Source of the DNA: Sandaracinaceae bacterium
GTDB taxonomy: Bacteria > Myxococcota_A > Polyangia > Polyangiales > Sandaracinaceae
Assembly: GCA_019694315.1 (NCBI GenBank)
Contig: JAIBCE010000006.1
Location: 1 to 64,000 of the forward strand
Length of the DNA: 64,000 nt
Direction of reading: 5' to 3'
This document shows positions 27,609 through 37,127 of this stretch, one piece after another (the first letter of the stretch is position 1; each line of letters begins with the position of its first letter). The position numbers and the translations under genes are program-made. The notes under the pieces are model-generated. The model was not told where the DNA came from, did no database searches, and saw only the letters and a program-made list of their open reading frames with translations.

Positions 27609-28571
27609 TCACGAGGCGCGACCCGCGGTCCGCATCCGCGCGGCAGCGTCCTCGGGCAAGACCACGCAGACGCTGGTCCCGGTCGACAGCTCGAAGCCCG
27701 CGTCCCCCCCGGTGCGGGGCACGATCTCGATCGCGAAGCCCGTGTCCTGGCCCACCGGAGGGTCGGCCACGTAGACGTTGTAGTCGGTGGCGCCCGACGC
27801 GCGGAGCGCGCGCGCAGTCAGATCCGGCAGACGACGCGCGAGCACGCCGAGCAGCGCGTCGCTCGTGGCAGAGAAGCGTGGCACGTCCGTGTCGAGCACG
27901 AGCCTCGAGCACCACGCGCGCGGGGACGCGTACGGACAGAGGCTCACCACGCCATCGGCGTCCTCGACGATCCTGCGGCCGTCGCCGCGCTCGCGCGCGA
28001 GCATGTGCAGCACGAGCGAGGTGCCGTGTGTGCGCTGGTGTCCGAGCGACACCTCGCACCGACGCGCCACGTGCGGAGGCACGAAGGGCAGGGCCACGAT
28101 CTGCGAGTGCGGATGCGGCTGCGAGCTGCCCGCGCGGCGGCCCTTGTTGCGGAACAACGTGACCGCGCGCGTGCCTGCGAGCGACTCGAGCGCGCGCATG
28201 CGATCGCGCCAGAGCACGAGCACGTCGAGGGCCTCGTCGGGGCGCATGTCGACGAGGTCACGATCGTGCGCGCGCGACTCCACGATCACCTCGTGCGCGC
28301 CCTCGGCCGCCTTCGCCTCCGCATCGTCGATGGGGAGCGCGCTCTCGGCGCGCGTGAGGGGAAAGCGATTGAGCACCGCCCGTGCGCGCCAGGGCGAGCC
28401 GATCTCGGCGGTGGACCGCTCGGTGTCGCCCTCGTGCCCAGGACAGAACGGACACCGGTCGCCCGGTGGCGGGAGGCCTCCGGGCCGCATCGCGCCGATC
28501 GCGAAGCGCCCTGGGGCCATCGCGACCCAGGTGTTTGTCCACGCGTCGTGACGAAAGCTCGGCGTGCTCAT
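27609..28571 (-). CDS. galT: GalT-family hexose-1-phosphate uridylyltransferase
   Basis: 320 residues. N-terminal CPFCPG zinc-type pair and the active-site QPHPHSQ, with the nucleophile His between Pro residues as in GalT. It would move UMP (or another nucleotide) between UDP-glucose and a hexose-1-phosphate. Class could also be the related ADP-sugar phosphorylase group. The ATG overlaps the stop of the acyl-CoA synthetase gene by four bases. It is a minus-strand reading hidden in a longer frame that starts upstream; the overlap start is preferred. Confidence 0.75.
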   Translation of the reverse strand: MSTPSFRHDAWTNTWVAMAPGRFAIGAMRPGGLPPPGDRCPFCPGHEGDTERSTAEIGSPWRARAVLNRFPLTRAESALPIDDAEAKAAEGAHEVIVESRAHDRDLVDMRPDEALDVLVLWRDRMRALESLAGTRAVTLFRNKGRRAGSSQPHPHSQIVALPFVPPHVARRCEVSLGHQRTHGTSLVLHMLARERGDGRRIVEDADGVVSLCPYASPRAWCSRLVLDTDVPRFSATSDALLGVLARRLPDLTARALRASGATDYNVYVADPPVGQDTGFAIEIVPRTGGDAGFELSTGTSVCVVLPEDAAARMRTAGRAS

Positions 28572-30061
28572 GGCGTGGCGACGCGCTCGCGCAGGAGCGC
28601 CTTCTGGACCTTGCCCATCGCGTTGCGAGGCAGGGCCTCGATCGCATGGATCTCTCGCGGTCGCTTGTGCGGTGAGAGCAGCTTCGCCACGTGATCGTCG
28701 AGCGCGAGCTGCGCGAGCGTCGCGCCCTCCTCGAGCACCACGAAGGCCACGATGCGCTCGCCCAGATCGGGATCGGGCCTGGCGAGCACGGCGGCCTCGC
28801 GCACGCGCGGGTGCTCGAGCAGCGCGGCCTCCACCTCCCCAGCGCCCACCTTGAAGCCGCCACACTTGATGAGATCGGTCGAGCGCCTGCCCACGATGCG
28901 CAGGCTGCCGTCGGGTGCGCGCGTGGCGAGATCGCCGGTGTAGAGCCAGCCCTCGTCGTCGAGCACCGCGCGCGTGGCCTCGGGACGGTTCAGATAGCCG
29001 AGGAACACGGTCTCTCCGCGCACCGCGAGCTCGCCCACGGTCGCGTCGTCCGAGGCCGTGATCTCCACGCGCGCGTCGTCCACGAGCTTGGCCTCCACGC
29101 CGCGGATCGGATGGCCCACGTACCCGGGCCGCGGATCGTCGTGTCGCACCGCGATCGTGATCAGCGTCTCGGTCATGCCGTAGCGCTCGAGCACGCGTTT
29201 TCCCGTGCGCTCGAAGATCCGCTCGTGCTCGCGCACCGGCAGCGCCGCGGAGCCCGACACGAGCCTGTGTGCCTCGGCGAGCGCATCGCGCACGTCGGGA
29301 TCTCGCTCGGCGGCCTCGATCAGGCGATGGTGCATCGTGGGCACCGCGAAGAGCACCGCGCGCGAAGGCTGCGAGACGCCGTCGAGGGCGCGCGCCACGG
29401 CCTCGGGCGTGAAGCGAGGCACCCACGAGAGCGCGCCTCCGCGGCGGATCGCGCCGAAGAGACCGAGCACGAGGCCATGCACGTGGAACACGGGCAGGGC
29501 GTGCACGATGGTGTCGCGTGCGTCCCAGGCCCACGCGTCGGCGAGGCCGTCGAGGCAAGCGGCGATGTTGGCCGCCGAGATCAGGGCGCCTTTCGGGAGG
29601 CCGGTGGTGCCCGAGGTGTAGAGCACGAGCGAGGGCGTGGGGAGAATCGGCCGGGCCGGGAGCGCCACGTCGTGTCCCGCCGAGAGCTCGATGCCGATCA
29701 CGTCGAGCGCCCCGAGCTTGGGCGCGATCGCGTCGGGTCGCGCCGAGATCGCGAGCCGAGGCCCTGCATCCGTGAGCACGTGGGCCAGCTCCGCCGTGCC
29801 GAGCTTGGGATCGATCGGCACGCTCACGAAGCCCGCGGCCGTCTGCGCGAGCAGGGCCACGAGCGTCTCGAGCACGGGCTCGGTGAAGACGGCGATCGTG
29901 TCGCCGGGCTCGAGCCCGCGCGCACGGAGGCGCGCCACGTGATGCGCGGCCACGGCCGCGAGGCCGCGATCGTCGAGCGTGCGCACGTGCCCGTCCGCGT
30001 CGGTGACCGAGAGCGCGAGCGAGCCGTTCGGCGACGAGAGGCGAGGAAAGAGCGCGTCCAT
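28568..30061 (-). CDS. AMP-forming acyl-CoA synthetase, MatB (malonyl-CoA synthetase)-like
   Basis: 497 residues. AMP-binding core YTSGTTGLPKGA, LPVFHVHGLVLGLFGA (typical of MatB-type enzymes), ERYGMTETL, GWLYTGDLATR and the C-terminal lysine segment LPRNAMGKVQK. It activates a carboxylic acid, perhaps malonate or methylmalonate, to the CoA thioester. The start is uncertain: ATG at 30061 is used, with a further candidate ~90 bases upstream. It is the first gene of a two-gene unit with the GalT-family enzyme and is divergent from the leucine-rich-repeat gene. Confidence 0.82.
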   Translation of the reverse strand: MDALFPRLSSPNGSLALSVTDADGHVRTLDDRGLAAVAAHHVARLRARGLEPGDTIAVFTEPVLETLVALLAQTAAGFVSVPIDPKLGTAELAHVLTDAGPRLAISARPDAIAPKLGALDVIGIELSAGHDVALPARPILPTPSLVLYTSGTTGLPKGALISAANIAACLDGLADAWAWDARDTIVHALPVFHVHGLVLGLFGAIRRGGALSWVPRFTPEAVARALDGVSQPSRAVLFAVPTMHHRLIEAAERDPDVRDALAEAHRLVSGSAALPVREHERIFERTGKRVLERYGMTETLITIAVRHDDPRPGYVGHPIRGVEAKLVDDARVEITASDDATVGELAVRGETVFLGYLNRPEATRAVLDDEGWLYTGDLATRAPDGSLRIVGRRSTDLIKCGGFKVGAGEVEAALLEHPRVREAAVLARPDPDLGERIVAFVVLEEGATLAQLALDDHVAKLLSPHKRPREIHAIEALPRNAMGKVQKALLRERVATP

Positions 30062-30176
30062 GGGGTGTACGTCGTACCACTCGCGCTCGGTTCGACGAGG
30101 GACGAGCCCGCTCCACCGTCTGGCCTCGAGCGCCGGAGGCGCGGGAAACATCGAGTCTCGTACCATCAAGCTCCTC

Positions 30177-31604
30177 ATGGCGACGCAGAGCGGAACGGTG
30201 GTGCGACAGGCATTGCGCTGGCAACGCGCGTGCGCGGACGCGCGTCGCGGGCTCGCGCCGAGCGCCGAGCAGCTCACGGAGCTGTCGCCGGAGGTGCGCA
30301 CGATCTCGTTTCCTGCCGACGAAGAGCTCCTCTCTGGGCCGCTCGGTGCACACGTCGCGGGCGTGAGCGTCAGCGAGACCGATGCCGTCGATGCGCTCAC
30401 GAAGCTCGCGCGGAGCCACCGAGGGCTCTCGTCGCTCGGGTTCCATGCGTGCGAGCGCGTGACCGAGGCCATGCACAAGCTCGACGCGTTTGCGTCGCTC
30501 GAGCACCTCGACCTCACGGGCGAAGGCGTCGAGGACGAGCCCGAGCTCGTCGATGCGCTCGCCACCGCGGAGCTGCCTGCGCTCCGACGGCTCGAGCTCG
30601 CGTGGGCGTTTCCGCCGATCGCCCTCACCGCGGCGTCGTTCTATCCGCGGCTCACGTCGCTCGAGCTGAGCCTCTCCGGGGCCGACGCGCTCGGGCTCGT
30701 GCGCCTGCTCGACGCCGAGGCGGGGCTCGATCTCACGCGGCTCTCGCTCGACATCGCGCAGGCCCTCGGTGGTGGGCCGCTCGACGTGAGCGAGGCCCTC
30801 GTCACGCTCGAGCGAGAGCGGACCGGAGCGCTGCGGCGGATCAGCTCGCTCGGGGGCGCCACGCTCACGCCTTCGCTCCCGACGCTGCTCGCGCACGCGC
30901 CCTCACTCCGCACGATCGGGCTCGCTGCCCTCGCTCCGCCGCCCTCGCGCGCTCCGCTCGCGGCGCTCCCGACGACGCTGCTCGAGTCGCTCACGCTCAT
31001 GGGGCCCGTGGGCGACGAAGACGCGCTCACGCTCCTTCGCGCAGCGCCCTCGCTGCGCGAGCTCCACGCGCACGACGTCGCGCTGAGCGCACGCACAGCG
31101 CAGGCGATCGGCGCGCGAGGCCCGGGCCTCGAGGCGCTCACGCTGTCGTTCCAGCCGCTCGGCGTCGAGGGCCTCGCGGCGCTCGGTCCCGCGCTCGATC
31201 ACGTGCGCCGTCTCGCTCTCCACCACACGGGCGCGACGGCAGCGGCGCTCGCCTCGTGGCGAGGTCATGTCGCGTCGATCGAGGAGCTCTGGCTCCACTC
31301 GAACGCCGATTTCGGCCCCTCGGGCGCGGCCGCCCTCGCAGCGCTCGAGCTCTCGTCGCTCGCACGGCTGAGCCTCCATGGTGCGCACCTCGGCGAGAAG
31401 GGCGCCGTCGCGCTCTCGTCGGCGCCATGGCTCGCTCACCTCGAGCACCTCGACCTCGCGCTCTCGCACCTCGACCGAGACGTGATCCCCCACGGCGCGC
31501 ATGCGCTCGCCACCTCGCCTCACGCATCGCCCGCCATTCGCGCGCAATTCGCCGCCTACGCGGCGGTGCCGCCCAAGTCGTTGTGGAGACGCATCTTCGG
31601 GTGA
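30177..31604 (+). CDS. Leucine-rich-repeat protein
   Basis: 475 residues, no signal peptide. From ~130 on it is a regular solenoid of ~25-residue Leu-rich units (LRRLELAWAF, LTSLELSLSG, VRRLALHHTG, LARLSLHGAH, LEHLDLALSH). Cytoplasmic by prediction; such repeats bind proteins. The N-terminal ~60 residues resemble repeat-adjacent regions of other myxobacterial LRR proteins, but I cannot assign a domain. The ATG at 30177 has no strong ribosome-binding site. An ABC-F gene follows after 114 bases. Confidence 0.75.
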   Translation: MATQSGTVVRQALRWQRACADARRGLAPSAEQLTELSPEVRTISFPADEELLSGPLGAHVAGVSVSETDAVDALTKLARSHRGLSSLGFHACERVTEAMHKLDAFASLEHLDLTGEGVEDEPELVDALATAELPALRRLELAWAFPPIALTAASFYPRLTSLELSLSGADALGLVRLLDAEAGLDLTRLSLDIAQALGGGPLDVSEALVTLERERTGALRRISSLGGATLTPSLPTLLAHAPSLRTIGLAALAPPPSRAPLAALPTTLLESLTLMGPVGDEDALTLLRAAPSLRELHAHDVALSARTAQAIGARGPGLEALTLSFQPLGVEGLAALGPALDHVRRLALHHTGATAAALASWRGHVASIEELWLHSNADFGPSGAAALAALELSSLARLSLHGAHLGEKGAVALSSAPWLAHLEHLDLALSHLDRDVIPHGAHALATSPHASPAIRAQFAAYAAVPPKSLWRRIFG

Positions 31605-31718
31605 ACGACTCCAGCGGCCCACACGCGCCTCGAGGAGCGACGTGAGGCTCGCACGTGGGCATCCCCTCGCGCGGCGCCACGGGCGCGTCGTCCCGATCGG
31701 CGATATGGCTCGCCGCCC

Positions 31719-33356
31719 ATGATCCGCCTCGATCAGATCTCCAAGCAGCACGGCCAGCAGATCCTCTTCCTCGAGGCCTCGATGAGCGTCTTCCGAGGCG
31801 AGAAGATCGGCCTCGTCGGCCCCAACGGCTCGGGCAAGTCCACGATCTTCCGGCTCATCGTGAAGGAGGATCAGCCCGACGCCGGCTCGGTGGTCATCGA
31901 GAAGGGCCTCACGATCGGTTACTTCAGCCAGGACGTGGGCGAGATGAAGGGCCGCTCCGTGGTGGAGGAGGCGATCGCCGGCGCGGGCGAGGTGGCCAGC
32001 CTTCTCCACGAGCTGCGCGAGCTCGAGCACAAGATGGCCGACCCCGAGCACGCCGCCGAGCTCGACACGATCATCGAGCGCTTCGGCGAGGTGCAGGCGC
32101 GCTTCGACGAGCGCGGCGGCTATGCGTTCGAGGCCAAGGCGCGAGAGATCCTCGCGGGCCTCGGCTTCCACGCCGACGTGGTCGACGCCGACGTGGGCCG
32201 CCTCTCGGGCGGCTGGAAGATGCGCGTGGCCCTCGCGCGCATCCTCCTCATGAAGCCCGACGTGCTCCTGCTCGACGAGCCCACGAACCACCTCGACATC
32301 GAGTCGATCCTCTGGCTCGAGCAGTTCCTTCGTCAGTTCGAGGGCGCGCTCGTCATGACCTCGCACGACCGCGAGTTCTTGAACCGCCTCGTCACGAAGA
32401 TCGTGGAGATCGACTCCGGCGAGCTCACGACCTACACGGGCAACTACGACTTCTACGTGGGCCAGCGCACGATCGCCGAGCAGCACAAGGAAGCACAATT
32501 TGCGCGTCAACAAGCGATGCTGGCCAAGGAAGAGGCCTTCATCGCGCGCTTCAAGGCCCGCGCGAGCCACGCGGCGCAGGTGCAGTCGCGCGTGAAGAAG
32601 CTCGAGAAGATCGAGCGCGTCGAGCCGCCCAAGCACCGCACCGTGGTCGAGTTCGACTTCGCCAAGCCGCCGCGCTCGGGCGACGACGTGGCCAAGCTCG
32701 AGCACGTCCACAAGCACTACGGCCAGCGGGTCATCTACGACGACCTCGACTTCCTCATCCGCCGCAAGGAGCGCTGGTGCGTGATGGGCGTCAACGGCGC
32801 CGGAAAGTCCACGCTGCTCAAGCTCATCGCGGGCGAGAGCCAGCCCGACTCGGGCACGGTGACGATCGGCGCGAGCGTGAAGCTCGGTTACTTCGCGCAG
32901 CACGCGATGGAGGTGCTCGACCCGACGCACACGGTGCTCGAGTCTCTCGAGTGGCAGCACCCCAAGGCGAGCAAGGGCGCGCTCCGCACCCTGCTCGGCG
33001 CGTTCGGCTTCTCCGGCGACGACCACGACAAGCCCTGTCGCGTGCTCTCGGGCGGCGAGAAGGCGCGCGTGGTGCTCGCGGGCATGCTCTTCGATCCGCC
33101 CAATTTCCTGGTGCTCGACGAGCCCACGAACCACCTCGACATGGAGACGAAGGAGATGCTCGTGAAGGCGCTCGGCGACTTCGACGGCACCATGCTCTTC
33201 GTCTCGCACGATCGGACGTTCCTGCGCGCGCTCTCGAACCGCGTGCTCGAGCTGAGCGGGCCGATCGACGGAAAGCGTCTGCCGCCGCGCCTCTATGGCG
33301 GCGGCTACACCGAGTACGTGGCCTCCACCGGTCGCGAGGCGCCCGGCGTCGGGTGA
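31719..33356 (+). CDS. ABC-F family ribosome-associated ATPase
   Basis: 545 residues with two ABC domains on one chain and no membrane segment: Walker A GPNGSGKST and GVNGAGKST, signatures LSGGWKMRVA and LSGGEKARVV, and two LLLDEPTNHLD/VLDEPTNHLD Walker B motifs. A charged linker (~245-300) joins them, as in ABC-F proteins of the EttA/Uup/YheS type. These bind the ribosomal E-site and relieve stalled or special translation states. The exact subgroup is not decided by the motifs. Confidence 0.92.
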   Translation: MIRLDQISKQHGQQILFLEASMSVFRGEKIGLVGPNGSGKSTIFRLIVKEDQPDAGSVVIEKGLTIGYFSQDVGEMKGRSVVEEAIAGAGEVASLLHELRELEHKMADPEHAAELDTIIERFGEVQARFDERGGYAFEAKAREILAGLGFHADVVDADVGRLSGGWKMRVALARILLMKPDVLLLDEPTNHLDIESILWLEQFLRQFEGALVMTSHDREFLNRLVTKIVEIDSGELTTYTGNYDFYVGQRTIAEQHKEAQFARQQAMLAKEEAFIARFKARASHAAQVQSRVKKLEKIERVEPPKHRTVVEFDFAKPPRSGDDVAKLEHVHKHYGQRVIYDDLDFLIRRKERWCVMGVNGAGKSTLLKLIAGESQPDSGTVTIGASVKLGYFAQHAMEVLDPTHTVLESLEWQHPKASKGALRTLLGAFGFSGDDHDKPCRVLSGGEKARVVLAGMLFDPPNFLVLDEPTNHLDMETKEMLVKALGDFDGTMLFVSHDRTFLRALSNRVLELSGPIDGKRLPPRLYGGGYTEYVASTGREAPGVG

Positions 33357-33397
33357 GCGCTCGCGAGGCGCCCGCAGTCCTGCGGTATGCTCGCGAC

Positions 33398-33925
33398 ATG
33401 GAGTGTCGTGTCGCCGTCGCGGTGCTCGCCGTCGGCCTCGCGATGCTCTCGGCGTGTGGCGCGACACCTCCTCCGACGCGTGGCGTGAGCTTGTCGAGCG
33501 GGTTCGTGTCGCTCGAGCACCGCTCCTCGATGAGCTCGTCGTTCGTGTTGATCGGCGCGAGCGCCACGCTCGACGGCGAGCCGTTCGGCGCGGTCTCCGT
33601 CGATGTCTCCCCCGAGGGCGAGGCGCAGGGCCTCCGTGTGCCGCTCTGCCTCGGTCGCAGGACCGTCGCGACGGGCATGCACCACCTCACGCTCGAGCTC
33701 ACCTACGTGGGTCAGGGCTACGGTGTGTTCTCGTACCTGCGCGACTATCGCTTCCGCGCGCGGGGCGAGCTCGACGTGGAGCTCCCCGAGGACGCCTCGG
33801 GCGTGGCGGTGATCAGCACGGGCTACGAGAACGGCGGTGCCGCCACGCCGCTCGAGGATCGACCCTCGATCTCGTGGCACGTCGACGTCGTCCGTTTCGA
33901 GGCCGCGCGAGGCTGCGAGCCCTAG
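33398..33925 (+). CDS. Predicted lipoprotein, function unknown
   Basis: 175 residues. Lipobox LSAC at Cys20, then a beta-rich region with no known domain (ISWHVDVVRFEAA near the C-terminus). Starts 41 bases after the ABC-F gene. A TATGCT lies 7 bases before the ATG, so the message could be leaderless; this is weak. Convergent with the HEAT-repeat gene. Confidence 0.7.
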   Translation: MECRVAVAVLAVGLAMLSACGATPPPTRGVSLSSGFVSLEHRSSMSSSFVLIGASATLDGEPFGAVSVDVSPEGEAQGLRVPLCLGRRTVATGMHHLTLELTYVGQGYGVFSYLRDYRFRARGELDVELPEDASGVAVISTGYENGGAATPLEDRPSISWHVDVVRFEAARGCEP

Positions 33926-33966
33926 ACGCTGCCGGGGCGCAGCGCATGCGCCGCGGCCCGCACCGA

Positions 33967-36903
33967 TCAGTCGGTCTCGTGGAGCGCGAGATCGCCCTCG
34001 GGCGCCTTGCCGTCGAGCTCTTCCTGGAAGCGATGCGCGAAGAGCTGCACGGGCTCGGCCGTCTCGGGGAGGGTCCGCTTGCCGAGCACCTGATCTTCCC
34101 ATTCGCGCGCGCTCTCGCGCTGCGCCAGGGCGTGCACGGCGAGCTTGGCTGCGCGGGCGTCGGTCGTGTCCTTGGTCATCGCCACGAGCGCCTCCTCGCA
34201 GCCGTGGTTCGCGAGGTGCGCGAGCGCGAGGATCGTCCGATCGTCGTTGCTCTTTCCGTCGCTCACCTGGCGCGTGATCGCGCGCAGGCTCGCGTTGCCG
34301 AAGGTGCCGACCACGCGCGCCACGTCCTTCCAGATTGGGCTCTGCTCCTCGCGCAGCACGTGCAGGAGCGGCACCACGGCGCGCCGCAGCTTGAGGTGAC
34401 CGAGGGCGATCGCGAACGCGTGGCGCACGAAGGTCTTCTTCGCCGAGAGCCCGTCGATGAGCGCGTCGCCCGCTTCTTCGCCGATCTTCGCGATCGCGGG
34501 CACCACGCGCACCACCTCGTGGCGCGGCATCTTGCGCACGGCCTTGCAGAGCGCCTCCGCGTGCTCGGTGCCCGCGCGCTCTGCGAGCGACACGGCCGCC
34601 GCGCGTCGGTAGCGCGGGTGATCGAGCATGAGCAGGAGCTCGGGGACGCCAGCCTCCGCGATGCGTGCGGGATCCACCTCGCCGCCCGGCGGCACGCTCG
34701 GCGTCGAGCCGCGCACCACGCGGATCGCCTGGTACGCGAGGTCGTGCGTCTCGGAGTCGAGCGCGATCTCATTGTCGGTCGCGCTCGCGAGCAGGCGCTC
34801 CCAGTTCTCCGCGATCGCCTCGGGATCGAGGCCCGAGCCCTCGGCCTGCGAGGTCACGCGGAACGCGGCGATCTGACGCGAGACGAGCTCGCCCACGTCC
34901 GTCGCGAGGCCCGTCGCCACCGCGCGCTCCGTGAGCTGCGAGGGCAGGGCGAGGCCCACCGAGAGCGCGCGCTCGATCACGCGCGCCACCGTGGAGTCGA
35001 TCGTGTCCTTGGGCACCGACGCGTACACGATCGCGTCGTCGAGCCGCTCGGTGGCGATCGCCTCGGCGACGCCGCGGATCACGGCTCGCAGGGCCCCCGC
35101 GTCCGCGGCGCGCTCGAGCCCCTCGCCGAGGAGCACGTGCCCGTCGGGCAGTGGCGTCTCGAGCACGAGGGCGCGCTCCTTCGCATCGCCGGGCAGGCCA
35201 CCGCCCTCGGCGCGCAGGCGCGACGAGCGCTCGAGGATGCGGGCCACGTTCAGCTCGCGCGGCACCACCACACGCACCTCCGAGAGCCGCGTGGTTCCGT
35301 CGTGGAGGATCACCTTCACGTCGAGCTTGCGGCGCATCGCCTCGAGCAAGAGCCGATCGGCCGCGTCGCGAGGATCGAGCGCTGCCCGAGCGAGGCGCGC
35401 GCGGCTCGCGTCGAGCAGCGTGACGAGCACGAGCGCGCGCAGCTCCGCGGGGGCGGTGTCCGGGGGCAATTGCACGAGCAGATCGAGCTCGGGGCTCGCG
35501 CCCAGTCCCTCCACACGCGCCGCGTCCGTGCGCACGAAGAGCTCCACGCCCTCGCCCACCTTCCAGCCGAGCTCGCGCTCGCGCACGTCCACCGGCACCC
35601 GTCCGTCGTCGCGCGCCACGACACTCGCGATCGCCGTGCGAGGCCCCGACAGATCCGCGCCCGGCGAGCTCCCCTCCTCGGTCACCGTCGCGCTGCCCGT
35701 CTCCTCGGCGCTCGGTCCCGTGGGCGCGGCGTGCAGGCCGGTCACGTCCTCGCGCGTCGAGAGCATCGCGTCATCGACCTCCTCCTCGAGGTCCTCCTCG
35801 TCCACGAGCTCCTCGACCGCGTCTCCCGACACCTGCTCCACCATCTCGCTGTCGCGCACCATGATGGGCTCGATGGAGTCGCCGAGGCGCGCGGGCGCCG
35901 GGAAGCGTCCGGCCACGTGGCTCTTGAGGCCCGGGCTCGTCGAGACCGGATCGAGATCGTCGTCGAGCTCCTCGACCTCTTCGTCCGGCACCAGCGCCGC
36001 GATGGGGCTCGGCGGCGCGAGCGTCCCGCGGTTCGGCGGGGGCGGCACGCTCGGCGCGCGCGCGGTGCCCGGCGAGCTCGCGTGCGCGGCCGGCGGCTGC
36101 GAGACAGGGCGCTTTTCCCGAGGATTCGTGCCTTCTTCGGCGAGCGGCTCCTTGGGCAACGGCTGGAGCGGCGCGACCAGCAGGCCGGCCGAGCTCTTCT
36201 CGCGCTCGGAGACCACGCGCTCCTTGTCGGCCACGCCGCGCTCGCGATCCACGAGCGCCATGAGGCGCGACTCGAGCTCCGACTCACGCATCGCGAGATC
36301 GCGCTCGCCCACTTCGTTGCGCTCGGTGCGGTCCCGCACCTCGTCCTCGCGCTCGCGCAGCTCGTCCTCGCGGCGCGTGATCTGCTCGGCGCGCTCGCGA
36401 AGGCGCTGCTCGCGCTGGCCCACGAGCTCCTCGCGCTTGGCGACGGCCTCTTCCTTCTGCACGAGCGCGGCCTCGCGACGGGCGCTCGCGGCCCCAGCGG
36501 GCTCCGCGAGCACCGTGCGCAGCTGCGCCAGACCGACCGCCACGCGCGGCTCCTGCGGATAGCGAGGCACGAGGCCCTCGCGATCCTCGGCCAGCTGCGC
36601 GAGCCAGCGCTGCCGCTCGGCGAGCTCGTGGTGACGGATGGGATCGGGCAGGTAGATCACCACGCGACGCGCGCCGGGGTCGTGGATCACCACCGAGATC
36701 GCGAGATCCTCCGCGCCCTCGTTCCGGTGCAGGACGCCGCCGAGGAGCGGCTCTCGCAGCTGCGGGTCGCTGCCCAGGTTCGCGACGCGTGTGACCGCAG
36801 CGCTCCGGGCAGTGCCGTCGGCGGTCGTGAAGCACACGAGCTCGCGCCGCGTTCGCCCGGCCCGGCCCTCGTACGTCGGCTCGTCGTGATCGCCCTTGCG
36901 CAT
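33967..36903 (-). CDS. Large coiled-coil and HEAT-repeat protein
   Basis: 978 residues. N-terminal beta-rich domain (~1-120), then a charged coiled coil (~135-250, ERLREREDEVRDRTERNEV), a Pro/Glu-rich acidic linker (~250-430), a second folded region (~430-640) and C-terminal helical repeats of HEAT type (~760-930, for example EVVRVVPAIAKIGEEAGDAL, LRRAVVPLLHVLREE). No catalytic domain is seen; it is probably a scaffold. The start may be internal, since sequence before ~36890 carries a copy of a repeated promoter-region motif. Confidence 0.72.
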   Translation of the reverse strand: MRKGDHDEPTYEGRAGRTRRELVCFTTADGTARSAAVTRVANLGSDPQLREPLLGGVLHRNEGAEDLAISVVIHDPGARRVVIYLPDPIRHHELAERQRWLAQLAEDREGLVPRYPQEPRVAVGLAQLRTVLAEPAGAASARREAALVQKEEAVAKREELVGQREQRLRERAEQITRREDELREREDEVRDRTERNEVGERDLAMRESELESRLMALVDRERGVADKERVVSEREKSSAGLLVAPLQPLPKEPLAEEGTNPREKRPVSQPPAAHASSPGTARAPSVPPPPNRGTLAPPSPIAALVPDEEVEELDDDLDPVSTSPGLKSHVAGRFPAPARLGDSIEPIMVRDSEMVEQVSGDAVEELVDEEDLEEEVDDAMLSTREDVTGLHAAPTGPSAEETGSATVTEEGSSPGADLSGPRTAIASVVARDDGRVPVDVRERELGWKVGEGVELFVRTDAARVEGLGASPELDLLVQLPPDTAPAELRALVLVTLLDASRARLARAALDPRDAADRLLLEAMRRKLDVKVILHDGTTRLSEVRVVVPRELNVARILERSSRLRAEGGGLPGDAKERALVLETPLPDGHVLLGEGLERAADAGALRAVIRGVAEAIATERLDDAIVYASVPKDTIDSTVARVIERALSVGLALPSQLTERAVATGLATDVGELVSRQIAAFRVTSQAEGSGLDPEAIAENWERLLASATDNEIALDSETHDLAYQAIRVVRGSTPSVPPGGEVDPARIAEAGVPELLLMLDHPRYRRAAAVSLAERAGTEHAEALCKAVRKMPRHEVVRVVPAIAKIGEEAGDALIDGLSAKKTFVRHAFAIALGHLKLRRAVVPLLHVLREEQSPIWKDVARVVGTFGNASLRAITRQVSDGKSNDDRTILALAHLANHGCEEALVAMTKDTTDARAAKLAVHALAQRESAREWEDQVLGKRTLPETAEPVQLFAHRFQEELDGKAPEGDLALHETD

Positions 36904-37006
36904 GGTTCCTCGTCGTCCGCGCTCGGCGCGGCCTCGTACGTCGGTTCAGGAGCTCGATCCGGATTCGCTGTTCCGTCCGGAGCGAACTGCTGGAACGACG
37001 TACGAG
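36868..37006. repeat. Three copies of a CTCGTACGTCG element in a divergent promoter region
   Basis: CTCGTACGTCGG at 36868-36879 and 36933-36944, and its inverse CGACGTACGAG at 36996-37006. Together with the 8-bp-stem hairpin just downstream this gives the divergent region 36904-37127 an operator-like look. The first copy is inside the annotated start of the HEAT-repeat gene. Confidence 0.45.
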
Positions 37007-37011
37007 AAGAA

Positions 37012-37030
37012 CCCGGAACGGAGTTCCGGG
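37012..37030. other. Perfect 8-bp hairpin
   Basis: CCCGGAAC, loop GGA, GTTCCGGG. No T-tract on either side, so it is not a standard terminator. It lies between divergent genes. Confidence 0.5.
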
Positions 37031-37127
37031 CAGAAGTACTAGGTATCGGCCGCGATCGGTAACACGGCGCGAGGCCCGGAAAGAAGGCTACGGGCGTTCA
37101 GGCCCCGGCCGCTCTACGCTCGCGCCG

